The notes under the pieces are model-generated. The model had not been told where the DNA came from. It did not search any database and was given only the letters and a program-made list of their open reading frames with translations. From positions 1 to 5,291 of the forward strand of contig JAFNWA010000182.1 in the NCBI GenBank assembly GCA_017383665.1: a stretch of DNA of 5,291 bases. The letters run 5' to 3'. How positions within the stretch are numbered: the first letter of the stretch is position 1; every line of letters begins with the position of its first letter. The DNA is from Bacteroidaceae bacterium (GTDB taxonomy: Bacteria > Bacteroidota > Bacteroidia > Bacteroidales > Bacteroidaceae). The position numbers and the translations under genes were made by a program. Shown piece after piece: positions 1 to 5,291 of the stretch.

Positions 1-290
1 CTTTTTTGTCATCTACTTTTGATACACTTCTTTTAGTTTGTACCAATACTATTTCATGTACTCCAACTTCTGTAAGTTTTTGAAGTATCATTTCCATTTT
101 AGGTCCTTTAGGAAGACCTTGGTATACTTTTATTTTTAAGTCTGATTCTCTTTTTACATCAACTTTTTCTAATATATTTAAAGTAACTGTAGACTTATCT
201 ATTTCAGTTATTTCACATATATATTCATTATTGTCATTATCGCATATTTCTAACTCTTCTCCAATTTTACATCTAAGTACTTTAGAAAAA
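1..290 (-). CDS. rsmE: RsmE, 16S rRNA (uracil-1498-N3) methyltransferase, interior fragment
   Basis: RsmE methylates N3 of U1498 in helix 44 of 16S rRNA using S-adenosylmethionine. The minus strand is open for 96 codons (289 down to 2) with no stop. The fragment starts at FSKVLRCKIGEEL, the family's H-x-x-x-V-[LM]-R region of the N-terminal PUA-like domain. It continues through EICD and YICEI strands to VYQGLPKGPKMEMILQK (fragment residues 55-71) and TKRSVSKVDDKK (85-96), where the SPOUT methyltransferase domain begins. The family is about 240-250 residues. Roughly the first 25 residues are lost at the junction, and the knot with the SAM-binding GPEGG and RILR-type motifs lies beyond the left edge. 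G+C is about 26% and arginine is always AGA, unlike everything to the right. The family call is secure. The host can only be narrowed to a low-GC anaerobe such as a Clostridium relative or a Fusobacterium. Confidence 0.9.
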
Positions 291-295
291 CATCC
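286..295. other. Junction between two unrelated genomes (probable chimera)
   Basis: The RsmE frame aligns to its family up to the codon at 287-289. The next codon (290-292 read on the minus strand) is TGT (Cys), where the family has His. On the plus strand the DAHP synthase frame becomes recognisable at 292 (ILRGGAFKPR) and meets a stop at 283-285. The breakpoint therefore lies in or just after the A5 run at 286-290. Base composition changes from about 26% to about 50% G+C at the same place. The two genes are head to head and each lacks its 5' part. No transposase, target duplication or attachment site is visible. Confidence 0.85.
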
Positions 296-924
296 TGCGC
301 GGTGGCGCGTTCAAGCCACGCACATCTCCTTATGATTTTCAGGGTTTGCGTGCCGAGGGTCTGCAGCTTCTTCTTAAGGCGCGAGAGGCAACAGGACTTC
401 CCATTGTAACCGAAATCATGAGTGCGTCACACCTTGACCTCTTTGCCGATGTAGATATTATCCAAGTGGGTGCGCGTAATATGCAGAACTTTGAACTTTT
501 GAAGGAACTTGGTCGCAGTGACAAGCCAATCCTTCTCAAGCGTGGAATGTCGGCAACACTCAAGGAGTTGCTTATGAGTGCCGAATATATTATGTCCGAG
601 GGTAACGAACAGGTCATCCTTTGTGAGCGTGGTATCCGCAGCTACGACAGCTACACCCGCAATGTGCTTGACCTGGCTGCCGTTCCTGTGTTGAAGGAAC
701 TTACTCACCTTCCCATTGTCGTTGACCCCAGCCACGCTACCGGTGTTTCTCGTCTTGTGCGTCCAATGGCATGTGCAGCAACTGCAGCCGGTGCCGACGG
801 TCTTATCATAGAGGTTCACAACAACCCTGTGTGCGCATTGTGCGACGGTGCACAGTCGCTCACTCCCGAGCAGTTTGACGAGGTTGCACAGCGTGTGGGT
901 GAGATACGCAGCATAATGCATTGA
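292..924 (+). CDS. aroF: 3-deoxy-7-phosphoheptulonate (DAHP) synthase, class I-beta, 5'-truncated
   Basis: This enzyme condenses phosphoenolpyruvate with erythrose 4-phosphate, the committed step of the shikimate pathway. The frame is open from 286, and 210 residues remain. LRGGAFKPRTSPYDFQGL carries the KPRTS erythrose-4-phosphate motif. Next come PIVTEIMS, IIQVGARNMQNF, LLKRGMSAT and ILCERGIRSYD. The C-terminal metal ligands are present: His in VDPSHATG, Glu in IIEVHNNP, Asp in LCDGAQSL. The first metal ligand (Cys of the PCxxE region) and about 130 upstream residues are missing because the junction cuts the gene. TTG at 346 is Leu of the QGLRAEG stretch, not a start. The protein ends at the barrel (IRSIMH), so there is no C-terminal chorismate mutase domain of the kind found fused in many Bacteroides and Porphyromonas enzymes. 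An N-terminal regulatory domain cannot be judged. tyrA begins 5 bases after the stop, suggesting one transcript and translational coupling. Confidence 0.95.
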   Translation: MLRGGAFKPRTSPYDFQGLRAEGLQLLLKAREATGLPIVTEIMSASHLDLFADVDIIQVGARNMQNFELLKELGRSDKPILLKRGMSATLKELLMSAEYIMSEGNEQVILCERGIRSYDSYTRNVLDLAAVPVLKELTHLPIVVDPSHATGVSRLVRPMACAATAAGADGLIIEVHNNPVCALCDGAQSLTPEQFDEVAQRVGEIRSIMH

Positions 925-929
925 TTCCT

Positions 930-1760
930 ATGGTTGTCGGGGTTGTTGGTCTGGGACTTATAGGTGGTTCGGCAGCCAAAGCTTTCAAGGCTGCCGGTGC
1001 AACTGTGCTCGCCTTTGACATTAACGAGCCAATAGTCGGCTATGCACAACTTGAGGGGGTCGTAGATGGTGTGCTCAATACTGAGAATATGTTCTCTTGC
1101 AACCTGTTGTTGCTAACGGCAACACCCCAAGCCGTTATGGATTATCTGTATGATAATGCCCGGCACATAGCCACCCATACATTGGTCATCGATTTTTGCG
1201 GAACAAAAGAGAAGGTTTGTAGTGTCGGCTTTACCCTTGCCAAACAGCATGGCTTTACCTTCATTGGCGGTCACCCCATGGCCGGCCTGCAATACTCGGG
1301 TTACAAGTATTCAAAGGAGACACTTTTTAGTGGCGCGTCGTTCATAATGGTACCGCCGGTACACGACGATATTGCGCTGCTCGACCGTGTTAAGCAATCG
1401 CTTGCGCCACTCGGATTCAAGAAATTCGTTATCGCGACTGCTGATTTTCATGACCGCATGATCGCCTATACTTCTCAGATGTGTCATGTTGTTTCCAATG
1501 CATTTATCAAGAGCCCTTCGGCACTGCATCACAAGGGGTACAGTGCAGGCAGTTTCCGCGATTTCACCCGTGTATCTCGTCTTAACGAGAGTATGTGGAC
1601 AGAACTGTTTCTGGAGAACAAAGAACATCTGCTTGGTGAGCTTGACCTTCTCATAAATTCGCTTCACGAATATCGCGATGCCATAGCTGCTGGTGATGCC
1701 GAGACTTTGTGCGGTTTGTTGCGCGATGGTCGCATAGCAAAGGAGAATTCCGAAAAATAA
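930..1760 (+). CDS. tyrA: Prephenate dehydrogenase
   Basis: TyrA oxidatively decarboxylates prephenate to 4-hydroxyphenylpyruvate, the tyrosine branch, with NAD(P)+. ATG at 930 is chosen because it gives MVVGVVGLGLIGGS, placing the Rossmann glycine loop (residues 7-14) where the family has it. TTG at 921 would add three residues and overlap the aroF stop. Visible motifs: VIDFCGTK (86-93), GGHPMAG (113-119), and the catalytic-domain stretch HDRMIAYTSQMCHVV (174-188) with His174 and His186. DFTRVSRLNESMW (211-223) is the conserved Arg-rich substrate segment. At 276 residues it is a minimal form with neither an ACT domain nor a fused chorismate mutase, so feedback inhibition by tyrosine through ACT is not expected. 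I see no clear Shine-Dalgarno; initiation probably depends on aroF translation. The next gene starts at the base after the stop. From memory it resembles Clostridial TyrA proteins. Confidence 0.95.
   Translation: MVVGVVGLGLIGGSAAKAFKAAGATVLAFDINEPIVGYAQLEGVVDGVLNTENMFSCNLLLLTATPQAVMDYLYDNARHIATHTLVIDFCGTKEKVCSVGFTLAKQHGFTFIGGHPMAGLQYSGYKYSKETLFSGASFIMVPPVHDDIALLDRVKQSLAPLGFKKFVIATADFHDRMIAYTSQMCHVVSNAFIKSPSALHHKGYSAGSFRDFTRVSRLNESMWTELFLENKEHLLGELDLLINSLHEYRDAIAAGDAETLCGLLRDGRIAKENSEK
1741..1745 (+). promoter_or_regulatory. Possible Shine-Dalgarno for aroB, poorly spaced
   Basis: AGGAG inside the last codons of tyrA lies 15 bases before ATG 1761, and 21 before the alternative ATG 1767. This is longer than the usual 5-9 bases, so it may be only chance or a weak aid to coupled initiation. 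The stop TAA of tyrA directly abuts ATG 1761, which favours re-initiation there. Confidence 0.3.
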
Positions 1761-2813
1761 ATGATTATGCAGTACAGGACAATAAATGTCAGCGCATCGC
1801 GCTGTTACAATATACATATAGGGCGCGGTCTGCTTGCCGGTATTGGTGAACTTGTCCGTCCCCTGCTTGGTCATTGCCGTTTGGCAGTGCTCACAGACAG
1901 CAATGTCGATGCTCTGTATGGCAATGCTATGATGCAGTATCTTACATCGGCAGGCTACGATGTCTGCAAATATGTGATACCTGCCGGAGAGGCTTCGAAA
2001 TGTGCCGAAAACCTATTGGCATTCCTCAACTTCCTTGCCCGTGAGCAGATGACACGCAGCGATGCAGTCATTGCTTTTGGTGGCGGAGTGGTGGGCGACC
2101 TTGGCGGTCTGTCGGCATCGCTCTATCTCCGTGGTATAAAATATATACAGGTGCCCACAACCCTACTTGCAGCAGTTGACAGTTCTGTAGGCGGAAAGAC
2201 GGCCATTGACATACCGGCCGGCAAGAATCTTGTCGGCAGTTTCTACCAACCGTCAATGGTTTGCTGTGACACAGCACTGATGGATACCTTGCCTGCGGAA
2301 ATCTATCGTGACGGCTGTGCCGAGGTCATCAAATATGGAATGATACTCGATGCAGCTCTTTATGATACACTGCATACATTGCCATTCGACCGAGAGGCCG
2401 TTGTGGCACGCTGTGTCGAGATAAAACGCGATGTTGTGCAACAGGACGAGTTTGACAACGGCATACGCGGCTTGCTGAACTTTGGGCACACATTCGGCCA
2501 TGCCATTGAGAAATTGAGTAATTTCGGTGTCTCACATGGCGAGGCGGTAGCAAAAGGTATGGTAATTGCAGCCCGTATAGCCCCCTTGTGTGGTTTGTGC
2601 AATGTTGCCGATGAACTCTCGGCGTTGCTTGTTGAATATGGCTTTGATATAACTTGTGGCTATTCGGCCGGTGAAATATATGATGCGTTGCTGTCGGACA
2701 AGAAACGCCGCGGCGGCAACATATCTGTTGTGCTTCCTCGTGCGGTGGGCGATTGTGTACTTCACACAATACCGGTTGAGGAGTTGAAGGAGTTGTTGCA
2801 CAAAGTGATATGA
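1761..2813 (+). CDS. aroB: 3-dehydroquinate synthase
   Basis: AroB converts DAHP to 3-dehydroquinate, step 2 of the shikimate pathway, using NAD+ and a divalent metal (usually Zn). The 350-residue length is typical. The order of motifs is complete: PAGEASK (74-80), the NAD-binding glycine run AFGGGVVGDLGG (105-116), YIQVPTTLLAAVDSSVGGKT (128-147), and CAEVIKYG (186-193) with metal ligand Glu188 and Lys191. LLNFGHTFGHAIE (238-250) has metal ligand His242 and catalytic His246, and SHGEAVAKGM (258-267) has metal ligand His259. DKKRRGGNISVVLP (313-326) closes the phosphate site. Ligand assignments follow alignment with the characterised Aspergillus enzyme. ATG 1761 abuts the tyrA stop; ATG 1767 (MQYRTINV) is a possible alternative with no effect on the fold. 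The sequence ends with a normal C-terminus and a TGA. Confidence 0.97.
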   Translation: MIMQYRTINVSASRCYNIHIGRGLLAGIGELVRPLLGHCRLAVLTDSNVDALYGNAMMQYLTSAGYDVCKYVIPAGEASKCAENLLAFLNFLAREQMTRSDAVIAFGGGVVGDLGGLSASLYLRGIKYIQVPTTLLAAVDSSVGGKTAIDIPAGKNLVGSFYQPSMVCCDTALMDTLPAEIYRDGCAEVIKYGMILDAALYDTLHTLPFDREAVVARCVEIKRDVVQQDEFDNGIRGLLNFGHTFGHAIEKLSNFGVSHGEAVAKGMVIAARIAPLCGLCNVADELSALLVEYGFDITCGYSAGEIYDALLSDKKRRGGNISVVLPRAVGDCVLHTIPVEELKELLHKVI

Positions 2814-2830
2814 TGCTGTGAAACAACAAT

Positions 2831-2932
2831 GCTCCTCTTGGAAAGAGGAGCTGTCGCAAAGCGACTGAGGAGATAGAAGAAATTTATCTCTTCCACCGCA
2901 AGCGGTCCCCCTTCTCTTGCAAAGAGAAGGAG
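2831..2932. repeat. Composite palindromic intergenic element (REP/MITE-like)
   Basis: Most of the 145-bp aroB-aroA spacer is one structured unit. A 9-bp hairpin GCTCCTCTT/AAGAGGAGC (2831-2839 with 2843-2851, loop GGA) is followed by GTCGC/GCGAC (2853-2857 with 2861-2865, loop AAA). Near the centre GAGATA (2870-2875) pairs with TATCTC (2885-2890). Then come ACCGC/GCGGT (2895-2899 with 2902-2906) and a second 9-bp hairpin CCTTCTCTT/AAGAGAAGG (2910-2918 with 2922-2930, loop GCA). The right half reverse-complemented resembles the left half (pyrimidine/purine hairpin, then GC-rich hairpin), so the whole is also a large imperfect palindrome. No T-run follows, so it is not a standard intrinsic terminator. 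From memory, similar units are scattered between genes in gut Bacteroidales and Clostridia. It could protect or fold the mRNA between aroB and aroA. Confidence 0.75.
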
Positions 2933-2941
2933 TGTTTAAGT

Positions 2942-2946
2942 AAGGA
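2942..2946 (+). promoter_or_regulatory. Possible Shine-Dalgarno for aroA
   Basis: AAGGA ends 12 bases before ATG 2959, with an AT-rich spacer of alternating TA. The spacing is somewhat long. It supports 2959 as the start, which also places the PPSKSQAHR motif near residue 16, as expected for the family. Confidence 0.4.
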
Positions 2947-2958
2947 AATAGTATATAT

Positions 2959-4239
2959 ATGGAAATAAAAGTTCATGGAACATTGAATGGAAGCGTTACA
3001 CCGCCACCATCAAAATCACAGGCGCATAGGCTTTTGATATGCGCCGCGCTGGGTTGTGAGCCATGCAGCATTGTGTGCAATGCCGTGAACGATGATATAA
3101 TGGCTACAATGCGTTGTCTCAACGCATTGGGTGCCTCTATAACCTATTCATCGGGTGTTTTCAATGTGACTCCGGTAAAGGTTGTAAAGGGCGGAACGCT
3201 TGACTGTGGCGAGAGTGGTTCCACTTTGCGTTTCCTTGTATCGGTGGCAGCGGTGCTTGGTGCCGATGCCACATTTGTCGGTGCCGGCAAATTGCCGCAG
3301 CGTCCTATGGGCGACCTGCTCAATGCACTTGCACAGCATGGTGTCTCCTTTACACGACACGCTACCGACGAACTGCCATTGACATGCAACGGTACTCTTC
3401 TCGGTGGCAAATACACCCTGCCGGGTAACATATCGTCGCAATACCTCACAGGATTGCTCTTTGCTTTGCCTTTGGCTGCCGAGGATAGCGAGATTGAGGT
3501 TATCAATGGCCTTACAAGTGCATCGTATGTTACAATGACACTCGATGCCTTGCGCATTGCCGGTGTCAATATTGAGCAATGTGGCAATATATACCGTATA
3601 AAAGGAAACCAACAGTACCGCATGCCGCAGCGTGTGGTTGTCGAGGGCGACTGGTCATCTGCTGCCTTTTGGGTTGTTGCCGGTGTCACTGGCAAGCAAC
3701 CAATCACCGTGTGCGGAATGAACAATGATTCACTGCAGGGCGACAGTTATATTATAGAGCATCTTCGCTCAATGGGTGCTTTCATTGAATGTGGCGAAAA
3801 TGGAGTGGTGGCAATGCCGTCTCATCTCTTTGGCACAGAACTCGACTGCACCGATACTCCCGACCTTGTTCCCGTACTTGCCGTGGCTGCTGCTGTGGCA
3901 CAAGGTACAACCGTTTTTACAGGTGTCGGTCGCTTGCGCTACAAGGAGAGTGACCGTCTGGCAGCTGTCAGTGATTTGCTGGCATCATTTGGTATTGCTT
4001 CGCAAATTGGTGAGGACACCTTCACCGTCTATGGTGGTGAGCCTGTTGCAACAAAAGCTGTAGATAGCTACAATGACCATCGCATAGCAATGTCGGCAGC
4101 AGTGATGTCGGCTCTTGCAAGTGGAGTGACAACAATTAAGCAACATACATGTGTGGCAAAGTCCTATCCGACCTTCTTCGATGACTTTGCGATGCTTGGA
4201 GGGAATGTTGAAAACGGAAAGGTGAAAACGGAAAGGTGA
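2959..4239 (+). CDS. aroA: 3-phosphoshikimate 1-carboxyvinyltransferase (EPSP synthase)
   Basis: AroA transfers the enolpyruvyl group of PEP to shikimate 3-phosphate, step 6 of the pathway and the glyphosate target. The 426-residue protein is full length. Motifs: PPSKSQAHR (16-24) with Lys19, Ser20 and Arg24; CGESGSTLRF (83-92) at the PEP/glyphosate loop; LPQRPMGDLLNAL (112-124) with Arg115; NISSQYLTGLL (157-167). EGDWSSAAFW (229-238) is followed by TPDLVPVLA (300-308) with the catalytic Asp302. RYKESDRLAA (327-336) has Glu330 and Arg333, NDHRIAM (372-378) has Arg375, and KSYPTFFDDF (401-410) has Lys401. Residue roles are inferred by alignment with E. coli AroA. The conserved fold ends near MLGG (412-415). 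The last residues, NVENGKVKTER, come largely from a 14-bp tandem duplication that also supplies the stop. The 145-bp spacer upstream could hold its own promoter, but I could not identify one. Confidence 0.97.
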   Translation: MEIKVHGTLNGSVTPPPSKSQAHRLLICAALGCEPCSIVCNAVNDDIMATMRCLNALGASITYSSGVFNVTPVKVVKGGTLDCGESGSTLRFLVSVAAVLGADATFVGAGKLPQRPMGDLLNALAQHGVSFTRHATDELPLTCNGTLLGGKYTLPGNISSQYLTGLLFALPLAAEDSEIEVINGLTSASYVTMTLDALRIAGVNIEQCGNIYRIKGNQQYRMPQRVVVEGDWSSAAFWVVAGVTGKQPITVCGMNNDSLQGDSYIIEHLRSMGAFIECGENGVVAMPSHLFGTELDCTDTPDLVPVLAVAAAVAQGTTVFTGVGRLRYKESDRLAAVSDLLASFGIASQIGEDTFTVYGGEPVATKAVDSYNDHRIAMSAAVMSALASGVTTIKQHTCVAKSYPTFFDDFAMLGGNVENGKVKTER

Positions 4240-4241
4240 AA
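4210..4241. repeat. 14-bp tandem duplication across the aroA stop codon
   Basis: GAAAACGGAAAGGT occurs twice back to back (4210-4223 and 4224-4237), followed by the partial copy GAAA (4238-4241). Because 14 is not a multiple of 3, the first copy reads ENGKV and the second reads KTER in a shifted register. The stop TGA (4237-4239) spans the end of the second copy. With one copy the frame would instead stay open to a TGA at 4329-4331, adding about 30 residues. The repeat lies after the last conserved AroA residue. Confidence 0.9.
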
Positions 4242-4300
4242 GCTGCGAGTAAGCGAGTGCAGAGGAAAAACTTGTTTTTACTATGCCGAGCAAGAGCAGG
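4242..4300. repeat. Hairpin-centred intergenic unit between aroA and pheA
   Basis: A 6-bp stem AAAAAC/GTTTTT (4266-4271 with 4274-4279, loop TT) is flanked on both sides by related sequence. The left flank has GCGAGT twice (4245-4250, 4253-4258) bounded by CTGC (4243-4246) and GCAG (4259-4262). The right flank has GCCGAGCAAGAGCAG (4285-4299), which resembles the left flank in direct orientation. From memory this arrangement recalls dispersed intergenic units of Bacteroidales, which I cannot verify here. The T-run at 4275-4279 is part of a weak A/T stem, so it is at best a poor terminator. Confidence 0.55.
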
Positions 4301-4331
4301 TTCAATCGCACGCAGTGTGATTAAAGCTGAA

Positions 4332-4345
4332 TGACAATGTTGTCA
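4332..4345. promoter_or_regulatory. Inverted repeat upstream of pheA, possible operator
   Basis: TGACAA (4332-4337) and TTGTCA (4340-4345) are perfect inverted arms around TG, 48 bases before the pheA start. The size and symmetry suit a dimeric repressor site, but a 6-bp inverted repeat can arise by chance. I do not recognise the motif as that of a known regulator such as TyrR. Confidence 0.3.
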
Positions 4346-4393
4346 AAGCGTAAAGATATTGTAAAAAGAAAATAAATATAAAAACAACATAAT
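4346..4393 (+). promoter_or_regulatory. A-rich leader of pheA without Shine-Dalgarno
   Basis: The 48 bases before ATG 4394 are mostly A and T with no GGAGG-like site. Such A-rich, SD-free leaders are typical of Bacteroidota, where initiation relies little on anti-SD pairing. No convincing -35/-10 or Bacteroidota -33/-7 (TTTG, TAnnTTTG) pair could be fixed in the spacer. Confidence 0.4.
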
Positions 4394-5291
4394 ATGGATT
4401 TGGATAAACTACGCCAGGAGATTGATGAAATCGATACCCAGATGTGCGACCTTTTCGCACGCCGCATGCAGGTAGTGTCAGGTATCGGTAAGTACAAGAA
4501 AGAGAATAACATGCCCGTGTACCACCCTTCGCGTGCACGCACCGTGTTGCAGAATGTGTCTAAGCGCCTTGGTCCGGAATTCGAAGGCTATGGCCGCACA
4601 CTCTACCGCACAATCTTCGACCTCAGTGAATCATACGAGACCCGTATGCTCTCCGAGGGTACCGACTTTTTCAACCACTTCAAACATATCGCATCTGTTC
4701 CGCCACAGCCATTCCCCAAGCGTGGCTCTGTAGCGTGTGCCGGTTGCGAAGGATCGTATGCCCACCTTGCATCGGAGCGTCTTTTTGACCTCCCCGAAAT
4801 CATGTATATGAGTAATTTCGAAGGCGTTTTCAAGGCAGTCAGCAGCGGCCTTTGCGAATTCGGTGTGTTGCCAATAGAAAATTCACTTGCCGGTTCTGTC
4901 AATGCAATCTATGATCTGCTTGCAGAATACAATGTAAGTATAGTACGTGGTGTGCGCCTTAAAGTAGATCACGCCATCCTTGCTCTTCCCGGAACAAAAC
5001 TCGAAGATATACGCGAAATCTATTCGCACCAGCAGGCAATCAGCCAATGTTCAGAGTTTCTTTCAACTCTTAAAAATGTGCGCGTAATTGCATGCGAGAA
5101 CACTGCCGAGGCAGCACGCATGGTTGCACAAGGCGGTGACCCCACAAAAGCATCGCTTTCATCACGCCTTTGTGCCGAGCTCTATCAAATGCAAGTGCTC
5201 AAATCATCCGTTCAAAACCGCGACAATAACTACACCCGTTTTATCTGCATTGCCAAGGAACCCAAAATCTATTCCGGAGCCGACCGCACAA
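4394..5291 (+). CDS. pheA: Bifunctional chorismate mutase/prephenate dehydratase (P-protein), 3'-truncated
   Basis: The P-protein isomerises chorismate to prephenate and dehydrates it to phenylpyruvate, the phenylalanine branch. ATG 4394 opens 299 codons that run off the right edge. Residues 1-85 are an AroQ-type chorismate mutase: LRQEIDEID (Arg7), LFARRMQVV (Arg23/Arg24), GKYKKENNMPVY (Lys35), SRAR (Arg47), and a final helix TIFDLSESYE (73-82). A His (44) and an Ala (48) stand where the E. coli mutase has Asp48 and Glu52, and Glu82 appears at the Gln88 position. Residues 110-290 are the dehydratase: GCEGSYAHLA (117-126), GVLPIENSLAGSVN (157-170), RLKVDHAIL (188-196), HQQAISQC (212-219), ENTAEAA (235-241), and the catalytic NNYTRF (278-283) with Thr281. 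The C-terminal ACT domain for phenylalanine feedback would follow after DRT but is outside the window. From memory the sequence is close in style to Clostridial P-proteins. Confidence 0.95.
   Translation, partial: MDLDKLRQEIDEIDTQMCDLFARRMQVVSGIGKYKKENNMPVYHPSRARTVLQNVSKRLGPEFEGYGRTLYRTIFDLSESYETRMLSEGTDFFNHFKHIASVPPQPFPKRGSVACAGCEGSYAHLASERLFDLPEIMYMSNFEGVFKAVSSGLCEFGVLPIENSLAGSVNAIYDLLAEYNVSIVRGVRLKVDHAILALPGTKLEDIREIYSHQQAISQCSEFLSTLKNVRVIACENTAEAARMVAQGGDPTKASLSSRLCAELYQMQVLKSSVQNRDNNYTRFICIAKEPKIYSGADRT

Noticed and set aside
1..290. Genomic island or phage boundary at the left edge
   Set aside because: The left piece is a housekeeping methyltransferase fragment with no mobile-element gene, repeat or attachment site at the joint.
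346..348. TTG as the start of DAHP synthase
   Set aside because: Conserved enzyme sequence (LRGGAFKPRTSPYDFQG) continues upstream in the same frame to 292, so this is an internal Leu in a truncated gene.
427..921. 164-codon minus-strand open frame opposite aroF
   Set aside because: It lies wholly antisense to a strongly conserved enzyme, has no recognisable domain, and is expected from the codon bias of the real gene.
1311..1874. 187-codon minus-strand open frame across the tyrA-aroB boundary
   Set aside because: It is antisense to the catalytic parts of TyrA and the start of AroB, with low-complexity, Cys-rich translation and no family resemblance.
2329..2859. 176-codon minus-strand open frame opposite aroB
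   Set aside because: It begins in the palindromic spacer, is antisense to AroB motifs, and its His/Gln/Arg-rich product looks like a shadow.
2907..2940. Intrinsic terminator after aroB
   Set aside because: The hairpin at 2910-2930 is strong but is followed by AGTGTTTAAG, not a T-run, and aroA continues in the same direction.
3144..3725. 193-codon minus-strand open frame opposite aroA
   Set aside because: It is antisense to conserved EPSP synthase motifs and its translation has no domain signal.
4240..4393. Phe/Tyr attenuator leader peptide or T-box before pheA
   Set aside because: I found no short peptide rich in Phe or Tyr with start and stop, no T-box consensus, and no GC-rich terminator with a T-run.

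Overview
The window is two unrelated pieces of DNA joined at about position 290. The left piece (1-290) is about 26% G+C by hand count. On the minus strand it encodes an interior part of RsmE, the 16S rRNA m3U1498 methyltransferase, with the codon use of a low-GC Firmicute or Fusobacterium (AAA, ATA, TTA, AGA). The right piece (291-5291) is about 50% G+C where sampled. It carries plus-strand aromatic amino acid biosynthesis genes from a different genome. Both genes that meet at the junction are cut inside their reading frames. There is no insertion sequence, integrase or attachment site between them, so the simplest reading is a library or assembly chimera.

The right piece reads in order: the C-terminal two thirds of a class I-beta DAHP synthase (aroF), prephenate dehydrogenase (tyrA), 3-dehydroquinate synthase (aroB), EPSP synthase (aroA), and the start of a bifunctional chorismate mutase/prephenate dehydratase (pheA, running off the right edge). 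The first three genes are packed with gaps of 5 and 0 bases. aroA follows after a 145-bp spacer filled by a composite palindromic element. pheA follows after a 154-bp spacer holding the end of a 14-bp tandem duplication, a second hairpin-centred unit, a small inverted repeat and an A-rich leader.

Together the genes supply steps 1, 2 and 6 of the shikimate pathway (AroF, AroB, AroA) and the branches from chorismate to phenylalanine (PheA) and tyrosine (TyrA). aroC, aroD, aroE and aroK are not visible here. Chorismate mutase activity is supplied by the N-terminal domain of PheA; the DAHP synthase has no C-terminal mutase domain.

The host of the right piece is uncertain. From memory, gene order and protein style (compact TyrA, CM-PDT P-protein, AroA with SKSQAHR and GESGSTLRF) resemble gut Clostridia such as Oscillospiraceae. 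Weak or absent Shine-Dalgarno sites, the A-rich leader before pheA and the style of the intergenic repeats resemble gut Bacteroidales. Either a Clostridial origin or a Clostridia-type operon in a Bacteroidales genome is possible. I see no undescribed enzymatic system; the unusual items are the junction and the intergenic repeats.
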